Shown here: piece after piece, positions 39,001 to 47,163 of the stretch
Numbering within the stretch: position 1 is the first letter of the stretch
Layout of the letters: every line of letters begins with the position of its first letter
NCBI GenBank assembly: GCA_035649495.1
Contig: DASRJL010000112.1
Location: 1-50,243, forward strand
DNA from: SG8-41 sp035649495
GTDB taxonomy: Bacteria > Pseudomonadota > Gammaproteobacteria > Burkholderiales > SG8-41
Length of the DNA: 50,243 nt
Direction of reading: 5' to 3'
Translations under genes and position numbers: made by a program
The notes under the pieces: model-generated
The model's database searches: none
The model's input: the letters and a program-made list of their open reading frames with translations, nothing else
What the model was told of the DNA's origin: nothing

Positions 39001-39678
39001 GCGGGCCTCGTGCGCGCGGTAGTCGTCGGGGCTGACGAACTGCACCGGGTGCGTCGCGACCACGGGCAGCTTGAGCGCCGACGCCAGGCGTGCCGCGCGC
39101 TGGACGTAGACCTCCACCGGTATCGCCGCGGCCCCGACCACGGTGGCGTTCTTCCCGGGCCGTTGCAGCTCGATGTAGTAGCGGCCCGGGAACAGCTCCT
39201 GCCATGCCTCCGCGAGACGCCGGGCGGATTCCACATTGTCCGCCGCCAGAGCCTGACCGACATCGCCGTGGTGCGCGCCGGAAAGCGCGATCAGGCCCTC
39301 GGTGCCGGATTCCCCGAACCACCCCTTCTTCAGCTCGGAGCGGCCGCGATACTGGTTCCCCCGGTAGGCGCGGGAGAGGAGGTCGCACAGCCGGAGATAG
39401 CCCACGCGCGACTGGGCGAGGAGCAGGACGCGGTACGGCTTGTCGCGATCGGATTCGTTCTCGAGCCAGGCGTCGCAGCCTACGATCGGCTTCAACCCCG
39501 CCTCGCGCGCGGTCTTGTAGAACTTCACCATGCCGAACACGTTGGCAAGGTCGGTCAGCGCCAGCGCCGGCATGCCCTCCTTCACCGCCGCCTCCACCGC
39601 CTCCTCGATGCGGACGATGCCGTCTACGATCGAGTATTCGCTATGCAGGCGAAGGTGGATGAAGGAGGGAGCAGGCAT
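36085..39678 (-). CDS. dnaE: DNA polymerase III alpha subunit with a repeat-derived insertion
   Basis: The 1197-residue replicative polymerase subunit. The PHP domain begins with FIHLRLHSEYSIVDGIVR. The catalytic aspartates are in MPDFDIDFCQDGRDRVIEYV; GPGRGSGAGSLVAYSLGITE and FLGLTTLTILDWTLRYIK follow, then the finger and helix-hairpin-helix regions and an OB domain near the end. Between about residues 588 and 618 the protein has an insertion (from KGTSVEDRV to RHSTLDLNSLPLDD) encoded by an inverted-arm repeat. It lies in a naturally variable loop before LNSLPLDD and is in frame. The protein is otherwise complete and must be functional if it is the only copy. Confidence 0.95.
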   Translation of the reverse strand: MPAPSFIHLRLHSEYSIVDGIVRIEEAVEAAVKEGMPALALTDLANVFGMVKFYKTAREAGLKPIVGCDAWLENESDRDKPYRVLLLAQSRVGYLRLCDLLSRAYRGNQYRGRSELKKGWFGESGTEGLIALSGAHHGDVGQALAADNVESARRLAEAWQELFPGRYYIELQRPGKNATVVGAAAIPVEVYVQRAARLASALKLPVVATHPVQFVSPDDYRAHEARVCIAEGYVLSDQRRPRRHTPEQYFKTQAEMAALFKDLPQALANSVEIAKRCNLVLDLGKTQLPRFPTPNNVGLDQYLRESAVAGLERRMAQLYPDASARAGQQARYSERLAFELDTIVQMGFPGYFLIVADFINWAKGNGVPVGPGRGSGAGSLVAYSLGITELDPLRYDLLFERFLNPERVSMPDFDIDFCQDGRDRVIEYVKQKYGAECVSQIATFGTMAAKAVVRDVGRVLDLSYTFCDQLAKLIPFQPGKHITLADAREQEPQLAEREEKEEEVRELLALAEKLEGLTRNVGMHAGGVLIAPGKLTDFCPIYAADGSGSVVSQFDMKDVEAVGLVKFDFLGLTTLTILDWTLRYIKGTSVEDRVTSGGTNKAGTEASPSLDTRHSTLDLNSLPLDDAETYRLFANGDTTGIFQFESRGMRDLVKRAKPDRFEDLVALVALYRPGPMELIPEFVKRKHGGRVDYPDPRVEPILKPTYGIMVYQEQVMQIAQVIGAYSLGAADLLRRAMGKKLPEEMAQHRGIFVQGAAKNNVGERKANDLFDLMEKFAGYGFNRSHAAAYALVAYQTAYFKAHHAPAFVAANMSAVMNDTDKVEQFTEDARLHGITVLPPDVNASNFRFEPVPPGVAGAGAKGGIRYGLGGIKGTGEAAIASIVEARRERPFTDLFDFCHRADKRLVNRRVVESLIRAGAFDALDDHRARLLAAVGIALESAEQASRSANQVSLFGDLPDKPQGPALPQVPRWAVKERLQNEKVALGYYFSDHLFNIYALEVRGFVRTRIAELAGSTAGGNSWIAGVVLSVRMQNTAMGRMAILTLADESGREEIVVFSKSFEKFRHKLKDDELLVLEVQRQFRRARGGDMDDPGGDTRQRIEVVNVYDLAEARQRFARGMRLTCNGQSSGNRLREVLAPYRSGTCPVSVVYSNRGAVCEIDLGEAWRVNLHDDLIRSLGEWLSPENVRIVYGEARAQ
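37826..37916. repeat. Inverted-arm heptamer repeat inserted in dnaE
   Basis: The left arm, TCGAGTGTCGAGTGTCGGGT continuing to GTCGAGTGACGG, and the right arm, CACTCGTCACTCGGTCCTCG then ACACTCG, are degenerate tandem copies of GTCGAGT and its complement around a centre of about 32 bases. The element spans 91 bases and keeps the reading frame. It shares its architecture with 8527-8609 but not its unit sequence. Confidence 0.75.
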
Positions 39679-40099
39679 GTAGCCATTTTACCGCCTGCAA
39701 CGACTTTTGATTGCTGAATCTGCCTTCCCCTGCCCTCGGGGTGACCACTGCAGCGACGCCATGCGCGGATCTGCGGGATTGTGCTGCTGCTCAGGTCCAT
39801 CCCAGGTCCTGATTCAACTCCTCAAGTGTTGGCTATCACGTGTTCGACGTTCCACGCGTTCTCCAAGAGGCCACGCGTTTCTCCAGCTGCTTGCGACCAC
39901 GAATATCGTGACTAAGCGATGCTCCAAACTTGATGGCACCGATATGGCGCCGGCAAGCTCAGGTGTAGGTGATGCCGGACGCCGTCGGATTCTTCGAAGC
40001 GCAATAATTGCGCTGCCCCCTCACCCTGACCCGGCCCCCTCGCTTCCGCGGCTCTTCCCCGCAACTGCGCGTCGAGGAATCCATTCTTGTCAGACGCTC
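39679..40099. other. Intergenic region upstream of dnaE
   Basis: No gene is supported in these 421 bases. The region holds a relative of the element at 35141 (39888-39946), the GGTCCTGAT piece at 39795-39818 and a C-rich repeat at about 40018-40070 (CCCCCTCACCCTGACCCGGC), which may also serve to end the leftward TraB/GumN transcript. The dnaE promoter should lie in its first 100 bases, but no clear boxes were found. Confidence 0.55.
39888..39946 (+). repeat. Degenerate dispersed element, copy 2
   Basis: The last 25 bases match 35176-35200 with a single difference (CTCCAAACTTGATGGCACCG), preceded by a weaker match (TTGCGACC, CGTGAC). It is in the same orientation as copy 1. Confidence 0.6.
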
Positions 40100-40999
40100 T
40101 TAGTAGACGCGGGTGACTTTCCATCCACGGCGCTCCAGCTCCGCCAGTACGCCGCTCTCGCCGTGGAGATGCAGCGCGCCCACCGCCAGGAACGCGCCGC
40201 CTTCCTTGAGGCGCGCCTGCATGCGCGCCGCCATGCGGACGTTGCGCTCGGTCAGCAGCCGGCGGGTGAAGGTTTCGTAAAGCCGCTTCGCCTCGGCGCC
40301 GCCGCCGGCCGCTTCCTCGCCAATGCGCCTCAACCCCGCCAGGTCGCGCGCCAGCCACACCTCCACCATGCGACCGATCAGCCGAGCCACCTGCTCGTAT
40401 TCGGCGACCGCCCGCCTCAACAGCATGACCTGATCGGCCTCCGGCATGCCGTCGAATATCGCCACCTGCTCCTCCAGGGTCTCCAGCTCGTGCACGGGCT
40501 TGCCTTGCGCCCGGGCCGTTCTGGCGAGAACGGCATCGAGCACCTCCTCCGGATTCTGCGGCGGGACGGAGAGGAGGAGCGCCAGCGCCCACGGCTTGAA
40601 GAGCCGCACCGCCGGCTCCGGCAATCCCAGCTTGCCGGTAAGCGCCGCCGCTTTTTCGTAGAGCTCCGCGCCGACGGCGCCCGGAAGATCGCGGCCGTCC
40701 AGGTACAGCATGCGGTTGGCGAGCGCCAGGAAGGTGGACGGATCGAGTCCCACCTCGACCGTCAGGCTGCGCGCCTGGGCCAGCGCCTTCGTGACCGGCT
40801 CCGGGAGCTGGATCACGCGCGGATCGGCGAGGTGCAGGGTGCCGAATACGTGGCTCGCCGGCGCCGCGCTCCCCTCGACGCGCCACAGCAGGCCGCGATC
40901 GAAGCGCTGCGCGGCCGCGGGCAACGTGCAGGCGAGCACGAGCACCGCGACCGCGATGCGGACGCCCGCCCGGGCGAGGATAGCCGCCAGGAACCTCAT
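40100..40999 (-). CDS. TraB/GumN-family protein
   Basis: A 299-residue exported protein with a signal peptide (AVAVLVLACTLPAAAQ) and the family ends ASHVFGTLHLAD near the N-terminus and AVGALHLHGESGVLAELERR with KVTRVY at the C-terminus. TraB/GumN proteins carry conserved histidine and glutamate residues in these motifs and are proposed metal-dependent proteases or ligand-binding proteins; the bacterial role is unclear. ATG 40999 was chosen; ATG 41011 (MEQAMRFL) is also possible. It is divergent from the isoaspartyl peptidase gene. Confidence 0.85.
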   Translation of the reverse strand: MRFLAAILARAGVRIAVAVLVLACTLPAAAQRFDRGLLWRVEGSAAPASHVFGTLHLADPRVIQLPEPVTKALAQARSLTVEVGLDPSTFLALANRMLYLDGRDLPGAVGAELYEKAAALTGKLGLPEPAVRLFKPWALALLLSVPPQNPEEVLDAVLARTARAQGKPVHELETLEEQVAIFDGMPEADQVMLLRRAVAEYEQVARLIGRMVEVWLARDLAGLRRIGEEAAGGGAEAKRLYETFTRRLLTERNVRMAARMQARLKEGGAFLAVGALHLHGESGVLAELERRGWKVTRVY

Positions 41000-41093
41000 G
41001 GCCTGTTCCATTCGCCATTTTGATGCAAATCGCGCATGGGATGAGAGCAAACTGGCATTGGAAGGCGGCCCCATCCGGATTAAGCTCCGATCG

Positions 41094-42044
41094 ATGGCAA
41101 CGGGAAAATCAACCGCTCGCTTCACGCTGGCCGTCCACGGCGGCGCCGGTGTTATCAACCCGGCCACCATGACACCCCAGATCGAGCGCGCGTATCGCGC
41201 CGGAATTGCCGCGGCGCTCGCCGCCGGGCATTGCGTGCTGGCGGATGGCGGCGGCAGTCTCGATGCGGTGGTCGCGGCCGTCTCCTGCCTGGAGGACGAC
41301 CCTCAGTTCAATGCCGGGCGCGGCGCGGCGTTCACGGCTGACGGAACCAACGAGCTCGACGCCTCCGTCATGGATGGAGCGACGCTGCGAGCGGGCGGGG
41401 TCACCCTCGTCACCACCGTCAAGAACCCCGTCCGCCTGGCGCGCCTGGTCATGGAGCGAACGCGCCACGTGCTGCTGGCGGGTAAAGGCGCGGAAGCCCT
41501 CGCCCGAGAGTGCGGCCTGGAGATCGTCGAGCCCCGCTACTTCTTCACCGAGCGGCGCTGGAACGCGCTGCAGCGCATGAAACAGGCTGTCGTGGCGGAG
41601 GCGCCCACTGCGATCACCGAAGCCGACCGGCACGGGACCGTAGGCGCCGTCGCGCTCGACGCAAACGGCAACCTGGCGGCGGCGACATCGACAGGAGGCC
41701 GCAACAACAAGCTCGCCGGACGGATCGGGGACTCCCCGGTCATCGGCGCCGGGACCTACGCGAACAACGCCACGGTTGCGGTATCGTGCACCGGCGAGGG
41801 CGAGTATTTCATGCGTGCGCTCGCCGCGCATACGCTGTCCGCCCTGATGGAGATGAAAGGCTGGAGCGTCGAGCGCGCCGCGGAGCACGTGGTCCACGAA
41901 CGGCTGGCGCCGCTGGGCGGCCGGGGCGGGCTCATCGCCCTCGATCGCGAGGGCAACGTCGCCATGCCCTTCTCGTCCTCCGGCATGTACCGCGGTATAG
42001 TGCGCGCCGACGGCGTGCCGGCCGTGACCATTTATCGTGATTGA
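41094..42044 (+). CDS. iaaA: Isoaspartyl peptidase/L-asparaginase (Ntn hydrolase)
   Basis: A 316-residue plant-type asparaginase. It begins FTLAVHGGAGVINPA and has the catalytic threonine in DRHGTVGAVALD, at which the proenzyme cleaves itself into two subunits. Substrate loops are FNAGRGAAFTADGTNELDAS before it and STGGRNNKLAGRIGDSPVIG and SCTGEGEYFMR after it. It releases aspartate from isoaspartyl dipeptides. In Escherichia coli the homolog iaaA precedes the glutathione importer genes gsiABCD. Here a similar importer lies 2 kb away on the other strand. The aminotransferase gene follows 10 bases downstream. Confidence 0.9.
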   Translation: MATGKSTARFTLAVHGGAGVINPATMTPQIERAYRAGIAAALAAGHCVLADGGGSLDAVVAAVSCLEDDPQFNAGRGAAFTADGTNELDASVMDGATLRAGGVTLVTTVKNPVRLARLVMERTRHVLLAGKGAEALARECGLEIVEPRYFFTERRWNALQRMKQAVVAEAPTAITEADRHGTVGAVALDANGNLAAATSTGGRNNKLAGRIGDSPVIGAGTYANNATVAVSCTGEGEYFMRALAAHTLSALMEMKGWSVERAAEHVVHERLAPLGGRGGLIALDREGNVAMPFSSSGMYRGIVRADGVPAVTIYRD

Positions 42045-42054
42045 GAGAGACGCC

Positions 42055-43263
42055 ATGGAATCCGCCACGAAAAAGCCAGCAGCCGCCGCAACCGTCGACT
42101 GGGCTGCTGTCCGCGCCCGCTATCCGGTTGCGACGAACTCGACGTTTCTCAACATCACCTCGGGAACGCCGTTGTCAGACGCCAGCAAGGCCGCGGTGGA
42201 TGGACTGATCGAGGCCCAGTGGAACGGCTCGGGCAAACGGGACGACCGTTACCAGGTAATGGCTTCCGCGCGCGAGCGCTTCGCCCGTCTCATCCGCGCC
42301 AAGCCCGCCGAAATCGCGGTCACCAAGAACGTCACCGAGGGTCTCAACATCGTCGCGAACGCCATCGACTGGCGCCCGGGTGACAACGTCGTGGTCTGCG
42401 CCGAGCTGGAGCACCCGAACAATATTTACCTGTGGCTCTCCCTGCGCGAGCGCGGCGTGCAGGTGCGCGCCGTTCCCGCCAGAAACGGCGCGATCGACAC
42501 GCAGGCGATGGTGGACGCGATCGACTCGGGCACCCGCATCCTGACGGTGGCTTCTGTCACGTTCGCCCCCGGCTTCCGCGCGGAGCTCGCAGCGCTGGGC
42601 CGCGCCTGCCGTGCCGCGGGCGTCCTCTTCCTCGTGGACGGCGTGCAGAGCTGCGGCATACTCGATCTCGACGTGGACGAGTGCGCGATCACGGCGCTTG
42701 CCACCTCCGCCAGCAAGGGACTGATGGGTATCGCGGGGCACGGCTTTCTGTACGTGCGCGAAGACTGGCTGGAGCGCCTGCGGCCCGCTTACGTCGGCCG
42801 CTACAGCATCGAGCGCGGCAAAGGCCACGAGTCCGAGATCGAGGGCCACACCTATCGGCTGGCGCCCGATGCGCGGCGCTTCGAGGCCGGCAACTACAAC
42901 TGGGCAGGCATCGTCGCCGTCAACGCATCGCTCGGGGAGCTGCTCGAGATCGGGACCGAGCGCATCGAGCCGCACGCCGTGGGCCTCGCGTCCGCGCTGG
43001 CTGAAGGCCTTGAATCCCAGGGCCTGGCGGTCACCCAGCCGCCGGAAGTTGTTGCCCGCAGCCATATCGTCACCGTGGGCCGGCTGGGCGCGGGCGATGC
43101 GCACGCCAGCCACGACCCGCGCTTGAACCGCATCGGTGAGGCGCTGCAGGCCGGCAACGTGAAGTACACGGTGAGGAAGGGCCTGCTGCGCTTCGGCTTC
43201 CACTGCTTCAACAACGAGGCCGATGTCTCGCGGGTGCTGGATATTGCACGTACGTGCACCTAG
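42055..43263 (+). CDS. Class V aminotransferase (PLP; cysteine desulfurase-like fold)
   Basis: A 402-residue fold type I PLP enzyme. Features are the N-terminal TFLNITSGTPLSDASKAAVD, VTKNVTEGLNIVANAI, CAELEHPNNIYLW, VLFLVDGVQSCGILDLDVDE and the PLP lysine in TSASKGLMGIAGHGFLYV. It has no cysteine-desulfurase active-site loop that I can identify, so it is probably an aminotransferase, lyase or epimerase of small substrates. It starts 10 bases after iaaA with a GAGAG site, likely one operon, and its stop lies inside TAGCGCGCTA with the LysR stop. The substrate is unknown. Confidence 0.85.
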   Translation: MESATKKPAAAATVDWAAVRARYPVATNSTFLNITSGTPLSDASKAAVDGLIEAQWNGSGKRDDRYQVMASARERFARLIRAKPAEIAVTKNVTEGLNIVANAIDWRPGDNVVVCAELEHPNNIYLWLSLRERGVQVRAVPARNGAIDTQAMVDAIDSGTRILTVASVTFAPGFRAELAALGRACRAAGVLFLVDGVQSCGILDLDVDECAITALATSASKGLMGIAGHGFLYVREDWLERLRPAYVGRYSIERGKGHESEIEGHTYRLAPDARRFEAGNYNWAGIVAVNASLGELLEIGTERIEPHAVGLASALAEGLESQGLAVTQPPEVVARSHIVTVGRLGAGDAHASHDPRLNRIGEALQAGNVKYTVRKGLLRFGFHCFNNEADVSRVLDIARTCT

Positions 43264-43267
43264 CGCG

Positions 43268-44182
43268 CTAGCTCGCGGCGCGGGCCGCAAGCAGCGACCA
43301 CATCGCTTCGAGCACCGGCGCGCGCACCGTCTTCATCCGGTAGGCCTTGATCGTCAACGGCACGCGGTACTCGGCGCCGCCGACCACGATCAGCTCCTTG
43401 CTTGCCAGGTCTTCGGCGATCGTCTGCACCGGTAGCCACGCGACGCCCATGCCGCGCCGCGCGAGCACCGCCAGCCCCTCGCTCAAGCCCCCCTCGCACA
43501 CCACCTTGAGGCGGTCCCCCAGCGCCCGTACGAGAGGCGCGACGAGCTTTTCGGAGAAGGAAAAGCTCGAGTAGGCGAGGAACGGCACCGGACTCTTGGC
43601 GCTCTTGAGATCGCGCAGCCGCAGGCGCCTGGCCAGGGCGGCGGAGGCGACCGGAACCATCTCGTCCGTGGCCAGCGTGCACTCTTCGAGGCCGTCGAGA
43701 TGGCCAATGCTGGCGGCGGTTACCCCGTCATCACCGTAAGTCACCAGCAGGTGCACGATGGCGTTCGCGAGCGCGTCGAAGTGGTTTTCCACGCCCTGTA
43801 TGCTGGGAATCACCACCGCTTTCGCGGCAGGATAGGCCGCAACGAGCGCCTCGATCAGCTCCGGCACCAGACCCAGGGAAAGCGTATGCAGGGTCGCGAT
43901 CCGGATCTCGTCCGCGCGCGAGCCCGCGAGGAGGCGAAACTCCTCGCGCACGCTCTTCGAGGTCTTCAGGATGTCCTGCGCGTACGGCAGGAATTGCCGC
44001 CCGTACGGCGTCAGCGTCACCGGGTACGAAGAACGGTCTATGAGCGTGACGCCCAGCCAGTCCTCGAGCGCGCGGATACGCCGGCTGAACGCCGGCTGCG
44101 AGACGTGTCGCTCCTCGGACGCTTTCCAGAAGCTGCCGATATTGGCCAGGCAGACGAAGTCCTCCAGCCATTTGAGTTCCAT
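43268..44182 (-). CDS. LysR-family transcriptional regulator
   Basis: A 304-residue LTTR. The N-terminal winged helix reads WLEDFVCLANIGSFWKASEE, then RHVSQPAFSRRIRALEDWLG and the DRSSYPVTLTPYG segment. The C-terminal part is the periplasmic-binding-protein-like effector domain. ATG 44182 has a GAGGG site. It follows the ABC importer genes by 64 bases on the same strand and is convergent with the aminotransferase gene, so it may control either set. The effector is unknown. Confidence 0.92.
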   Translation of the reverse strand: MELKWLEDFVCLANIGSFWKASEERHVSQPAFSRRIRALEDWLGVTLIDRSSYPVTLTPYGRQFLPYAQDILKTSKSVREEFRLLAGSRADEIRIATLHTLSLGLVPELIEALVAAYPAAKAVVIPSIQGVENHFDALANAIVHLLVTYGDDGVTAASIGHLDGLEECTLATDEMVPVASAALARRLRLRDLKSAKSPVPFLAYSSFSFSEKLVAPLVRALGDRLKVVCEGGLSEGLAVLARRGMGVAWLPVQTIAEDLASKELIVVGGAEYRVPLTIKAYRMKTVRAPVLEAMWSLLAARAAS

Positions 44183-44246
44183 CGGGCATGCCCTCGCGCG
44201 ATACCCGAATCTTAACCCCGGCGGCGCGCGCGGGCCGTAAAGGACG

Positions 44247-46259
44247 TCAGGCGGCCCGGGGCTGCGACTCGGTGTAGAGGTGACAGCGGACGCAGGAATC
44301 GCCGTCCCGGATTTCCGGCGGCGGCGCGACCGAGCATAGCGGCATCGCCCGCGGGCACCGCGGGTGGAACCGGCAGCCGCCCGGCGGTTCCAGCGGGTTG
44401 GGATAGCTTTGTCCCAGGCGGTTGTCCGGTATGCCCGCCCCGGGCGTGACCGTCGGCGCAGATGCGAGCAGCGCCTGTGTGTACGGATGGCGCGGCGCGG
44501 CGAACACCTCGCGCGCGCTGCCCGTCTCGACGATTTCCCCGAGGTACATCACCGCGACGCGGGTCGCCATGTGCTGCACGACAGCGAGATCGTGCGTGAT
44601 GAGCAGGTAGGTGAGGTTGAGCTCGGCGCGCAGGTCGAGGAGCAGGTTCAGGATCTGCGACTGCACCGAGACGTCGAGCGCGGAGGTCGGCTCGTCGCAG
44701 ATCACGAGCTGCGGCTCCATGATGATGGCGCGCGCTATCGCCGCGCGCTGGCGCTGGCCGCCCGAGAGCTGATTGGGATAGCTGTGCGTGAGCCGCCCGT
44801 GCAGACCCACGAGCGCCATCATCCTGTCGACTTTTCTGCGCCGCTCTTGCGGCGTGCCGATGCCGTGCACGTCGAGCGGACGCCGTATGATCTCGGCCAG
44901 CGTGCGTCGCGGATTCAAGGAAGAATAGGGATCCTGGAAGATCGGCTGCATGCGCCGCGCCACCGCGCGCGTCGCTCCGCCTGCGAGCGGCGCGCCGTCG
45001 AGCAGCACCTTTCCCTCCTGCGGCACGATGAGACCCAGCAGAATGCGCGCGAGCGTCGTCTTGCCGCAACCCGACTCGCCCACGACGGCAAGCGTTTCCC
45101 CGCGGGCGATGGCCAGCGTCACGCCGTTCACCGCGTGCAGCCGCTGCGTCTTCCCGAACAAGCCGCGCTTGACGTTGAAGTGGCAATGGACTCCGGTTGC
45201 CGACAGCAGCGGCGCGCTCCCACCGGCGGCCATGCCCTTGCCTCCGGAACGCAGGCCTCCTCCGACATCCGACGCCGCCGCCCTTGCCTCGCCTTCCGCC
45301 ATCACGCAGCGGTACGCACGCCCTGCCCCGGCCTCGCGTTGCGGCGGCAGCGCCAGCCGGCACGCATCACGCGCGTGTGAACAGCGCGCCGCGAACGCGC
45401 AGCCCTGAATCTCACCCAGCAGGGATGGAACGATGCCGGGAATGGCGCCCAGCCGCGCACCCGGCTCGACGCGCCCAGGCTGGGGAATCGATGCCAGCAG
45501 GCCGCGCGTATAGGGGTGCAACGGGGTCTCGAACACCTCGGCCGTCGTGCCCGTTTCAACGAACTCGCCCGCGTACATGACCGCCACGCGGTCGGCGACG
45601 CGCGAGACAACGCCCAGGTTGTGCGTGATCAGGATGAGCGCCATCCCGAACTCCTGCTGCAGCTCGGCGAGGAGCCGCAGTATCTGCGCCTGCACCGTCA
45701 CGTCGAGGGCCGTGGTCGGCTCGTCCGCGATCAATACCTCCGGATCGTTCATGAGCGCCATGGCGATCATCACGCGCTGGCGCTGTCCGCCGGAGAGCTG
45801 GTGCGGATACTGACCGAGGCGCCCGGCCGCCCCGGTAACCCCTACGCGCTCGAGCAGTCGCACCGCGCGAGCGGTCGCTTCCGCGGCAGTCGCGGAACGA
45901 TGCAGCAGCATGGTCTCGGTCAGTTGCCGGCCTATCGTGTAGACCGGGTTCAACGAGGTCATCGGCTCCTGGAAAATCATCGCCATGCGGGAACCGCGCA
46001 CATCGCGGGCCAGCTCGCGTTGGGTGAGTCCGAGCAGGTCCCGGCCATCGAGCTTGAGCGCGCCCGCGCGCACACGCGCCTGCGCAGGCGCCAACCCCAT
46101 GAGCGCCAGGGCGGTGAGCGACTTGCCCGACCCCGATTCCCCGACGATGCCCAGCGTCTGGCCCCGCTCCAGCGTGAAATCCACGCCGCGCACCGGATGC
46201 AATATGCCCCCCGGCATCGGAATCTCGACGCGCAGATCCTTGATTTCGAGCAGCGCCAC
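44247..46259 (-). CDS. Fused double ATPase of a peptide/glutathione-type ABC importer
   Basis: A 670-residue protein with two complete ABC domains. The first has GESGSGKS, LSGGQRQRVMIAMAL and LIADEPTTALD; the second has GESGCGKTT, LSGGQRQRAAIARAI and VICDEPTSALD. Each ends in an oligopeptide-type cysteine motif (GCAFAARCSHARDAC; GCRFHPRCPRAMPLC). The halves are joined by a glycine/alanine linker. This is the arrangement of GsiA, the fused ATPase of the glutathione importer, while dipeptide importers usually have separate DppD and DppF. The GTG at 46259 starts 2 bases after the permease stop. Confidence 0.9.
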   Translation of the reverse strand: MALLEIKDLRVEIPMPGGILHPVRGVDFTLERGQTLGIVGESGSGKSLTALALMGLAPAQARVRAGALKLDGRDLLGLTQRELARDVRGSRMAMIFQEPMTSLNPVYTIGRQLTETMLLHRSATAAEATARAVRLLERVGVTGAAGRLGQYPHQLSGGQRQRVMIAMALMNDPEVLIADEPTTALDVTVQAQILRLLAELQQEFGMALILITHNLGVVSRVADRVAVMYAGEFVETGTTAEVFETPLHPYTRGLLASIPQPGRVEPGARLGAIPGIVPSLLGEIQGCAFAARCSHARDACRLALPPQREAGAGRAYRCVMAEGEARAAASDVGGGLRSGGKGMAAGGSAPLLSATGVHCHFNVKRGLFGKTQRLHAVNGVTLAIARGETLAVVGESGCGKTTLARILLGLIVPQEGKVLLDGAPLAGGATRAVARRMQPIFQDPYSSLNPRRTLAEIIRRPLDVHGIGTPQERRRKVDRMMALVGLHGRLTHSYPNQLSGGQRQRAAIARAIIMEPQLVICDEPTSALDVSVQSQILNLLLDLRAELNLTYLLITHDLAVVQHMATRVAVMYLGEIVETGSAREVFAAPRHPYTQALLASAPTVTPGAGIPDNRLGQSYPNPLEPPGGCRFHPRCPRAMPLCSVAPPPEIRDGDSCVRCHLYTESQPRAA

Positions 46260-46261
46260 GA

Positions 46262-47146
46262 TCAATTCCGGTTCTCGGGCGCGGTCACGTCGCGCAGGCC
46301 GTCGCCCATCAGGTTGATCGCGATCACCAGCGCGAAGAGAAACAGGCCCGGGACCACCACGAGCCACGGCCGGAAGAACATCGAGTTCTTGCCCTCCGCT
46401 ATCAGCAGTCCCCAGGATGGATTGGGTGCGGGCACCCCGACACCCAGGAACGAAAGCGACGCCTCGGCAATGATGGCGACGCCCACCTCGAGCGTGAAAA
46501 TCACGATGATCTGGTTCGCGAGGTTGGGCAGAACCTCGTGGGAAATCACCTGCCAGCGCGTTGCGCCCAGCGCGCGCGCTGCGGTCACGTAATCGAGCTC
46601 GCGGATCTGCATCGTTACCGTCCGCGTAACCACCAGGAAATACGTCCAGTGCAGCACCCCGATGATGCCGATCACCACGGCGACCGAGGGCCCGATCAGA
46701 AACACGAGGGACATCGCGAGGAGCAGCCCGGGCAGCGCGAGCTGGCAGGTGAGGAGGTAGCTTACGACCTGGTCGATGCGCCCGCCGAAATACCCGGCGG
46801 CAACGCCCAGGGTAACGCCGATGACGCAACCGATCGAGGCGGCGCCGAGCCCGACGAGGAGCGAGATGCGCGCGCCGTACATGAGCCGGCTGAGATAGTC
46901 ACGGCCCAGGTGATCGGTGCCGAAGACATGCTCCCAGCTGCCCTTCGCGTCCCACGCCGGCGGCACCAGCCGGTTCGCGAGATCCTGAGCGTAGGGATCG
47001 TGCGGCGCGAGCCACGGCGCGGCGAGCGCCATCGCCGCGATGGCGAGGAGCAGCGCGACGCCGATCAGAAAGCCCTGGTGGCGCAGCATCCGGCGCCGCG
47101 CCGCGCGCCAGGGCGTGATGCCCGCCGCGCTGCTTTCGACCGGCAT
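46262..47146 (-). CDS. ABC importer permease, DppC/GsiD-like
   Basis: A 294-residue membrane permease with an N-terminal cytoplasmic segment (TPWRAARRRMLRHQGFLIGV), six membrane helices, the dipeptide-type domain HDPYAQDLANRLVPPAWDAK and GTDHLGRDYLSRLMYGARIS, and the EAA-loop DYVTAARALGATRWQVISHE. It forms the channel together with the DppB-like partner. An alternative GTG at 47161, 2 bases after the upstream stop, would add 5 residues. It is followed directly by the ATPase gene. Confidence 0.9.
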   Translation of the reverse strand: MPVESSAAGITPWRAARRRMLRHQGFLIGVALLLAIAAMALAAPWLAPHDPYAQDLANRLVPPAWDAKGSWEHVFGTDHLGRDYLSRLMYGARISLLVGLGAASIGCVIGVTLGVAAGYFGGRIDQVVSYLLTCQLALPGLLLAMSLVFLIGPSVAVVIGIIGVLHWTYFLVVTRTVTMQIRELDYVTAARALGATRWQVISHEVLPNLANQIIVIFTLEVGVAIIAEASLSFLGVGVPAPNPSWGLLIAEGKNSMFFRPWLVVVPGLFLFALVIAINLMGDGLRDVTAPENRN

Positions 47147-47163
47147 GGTGGCTGAGGACACGG

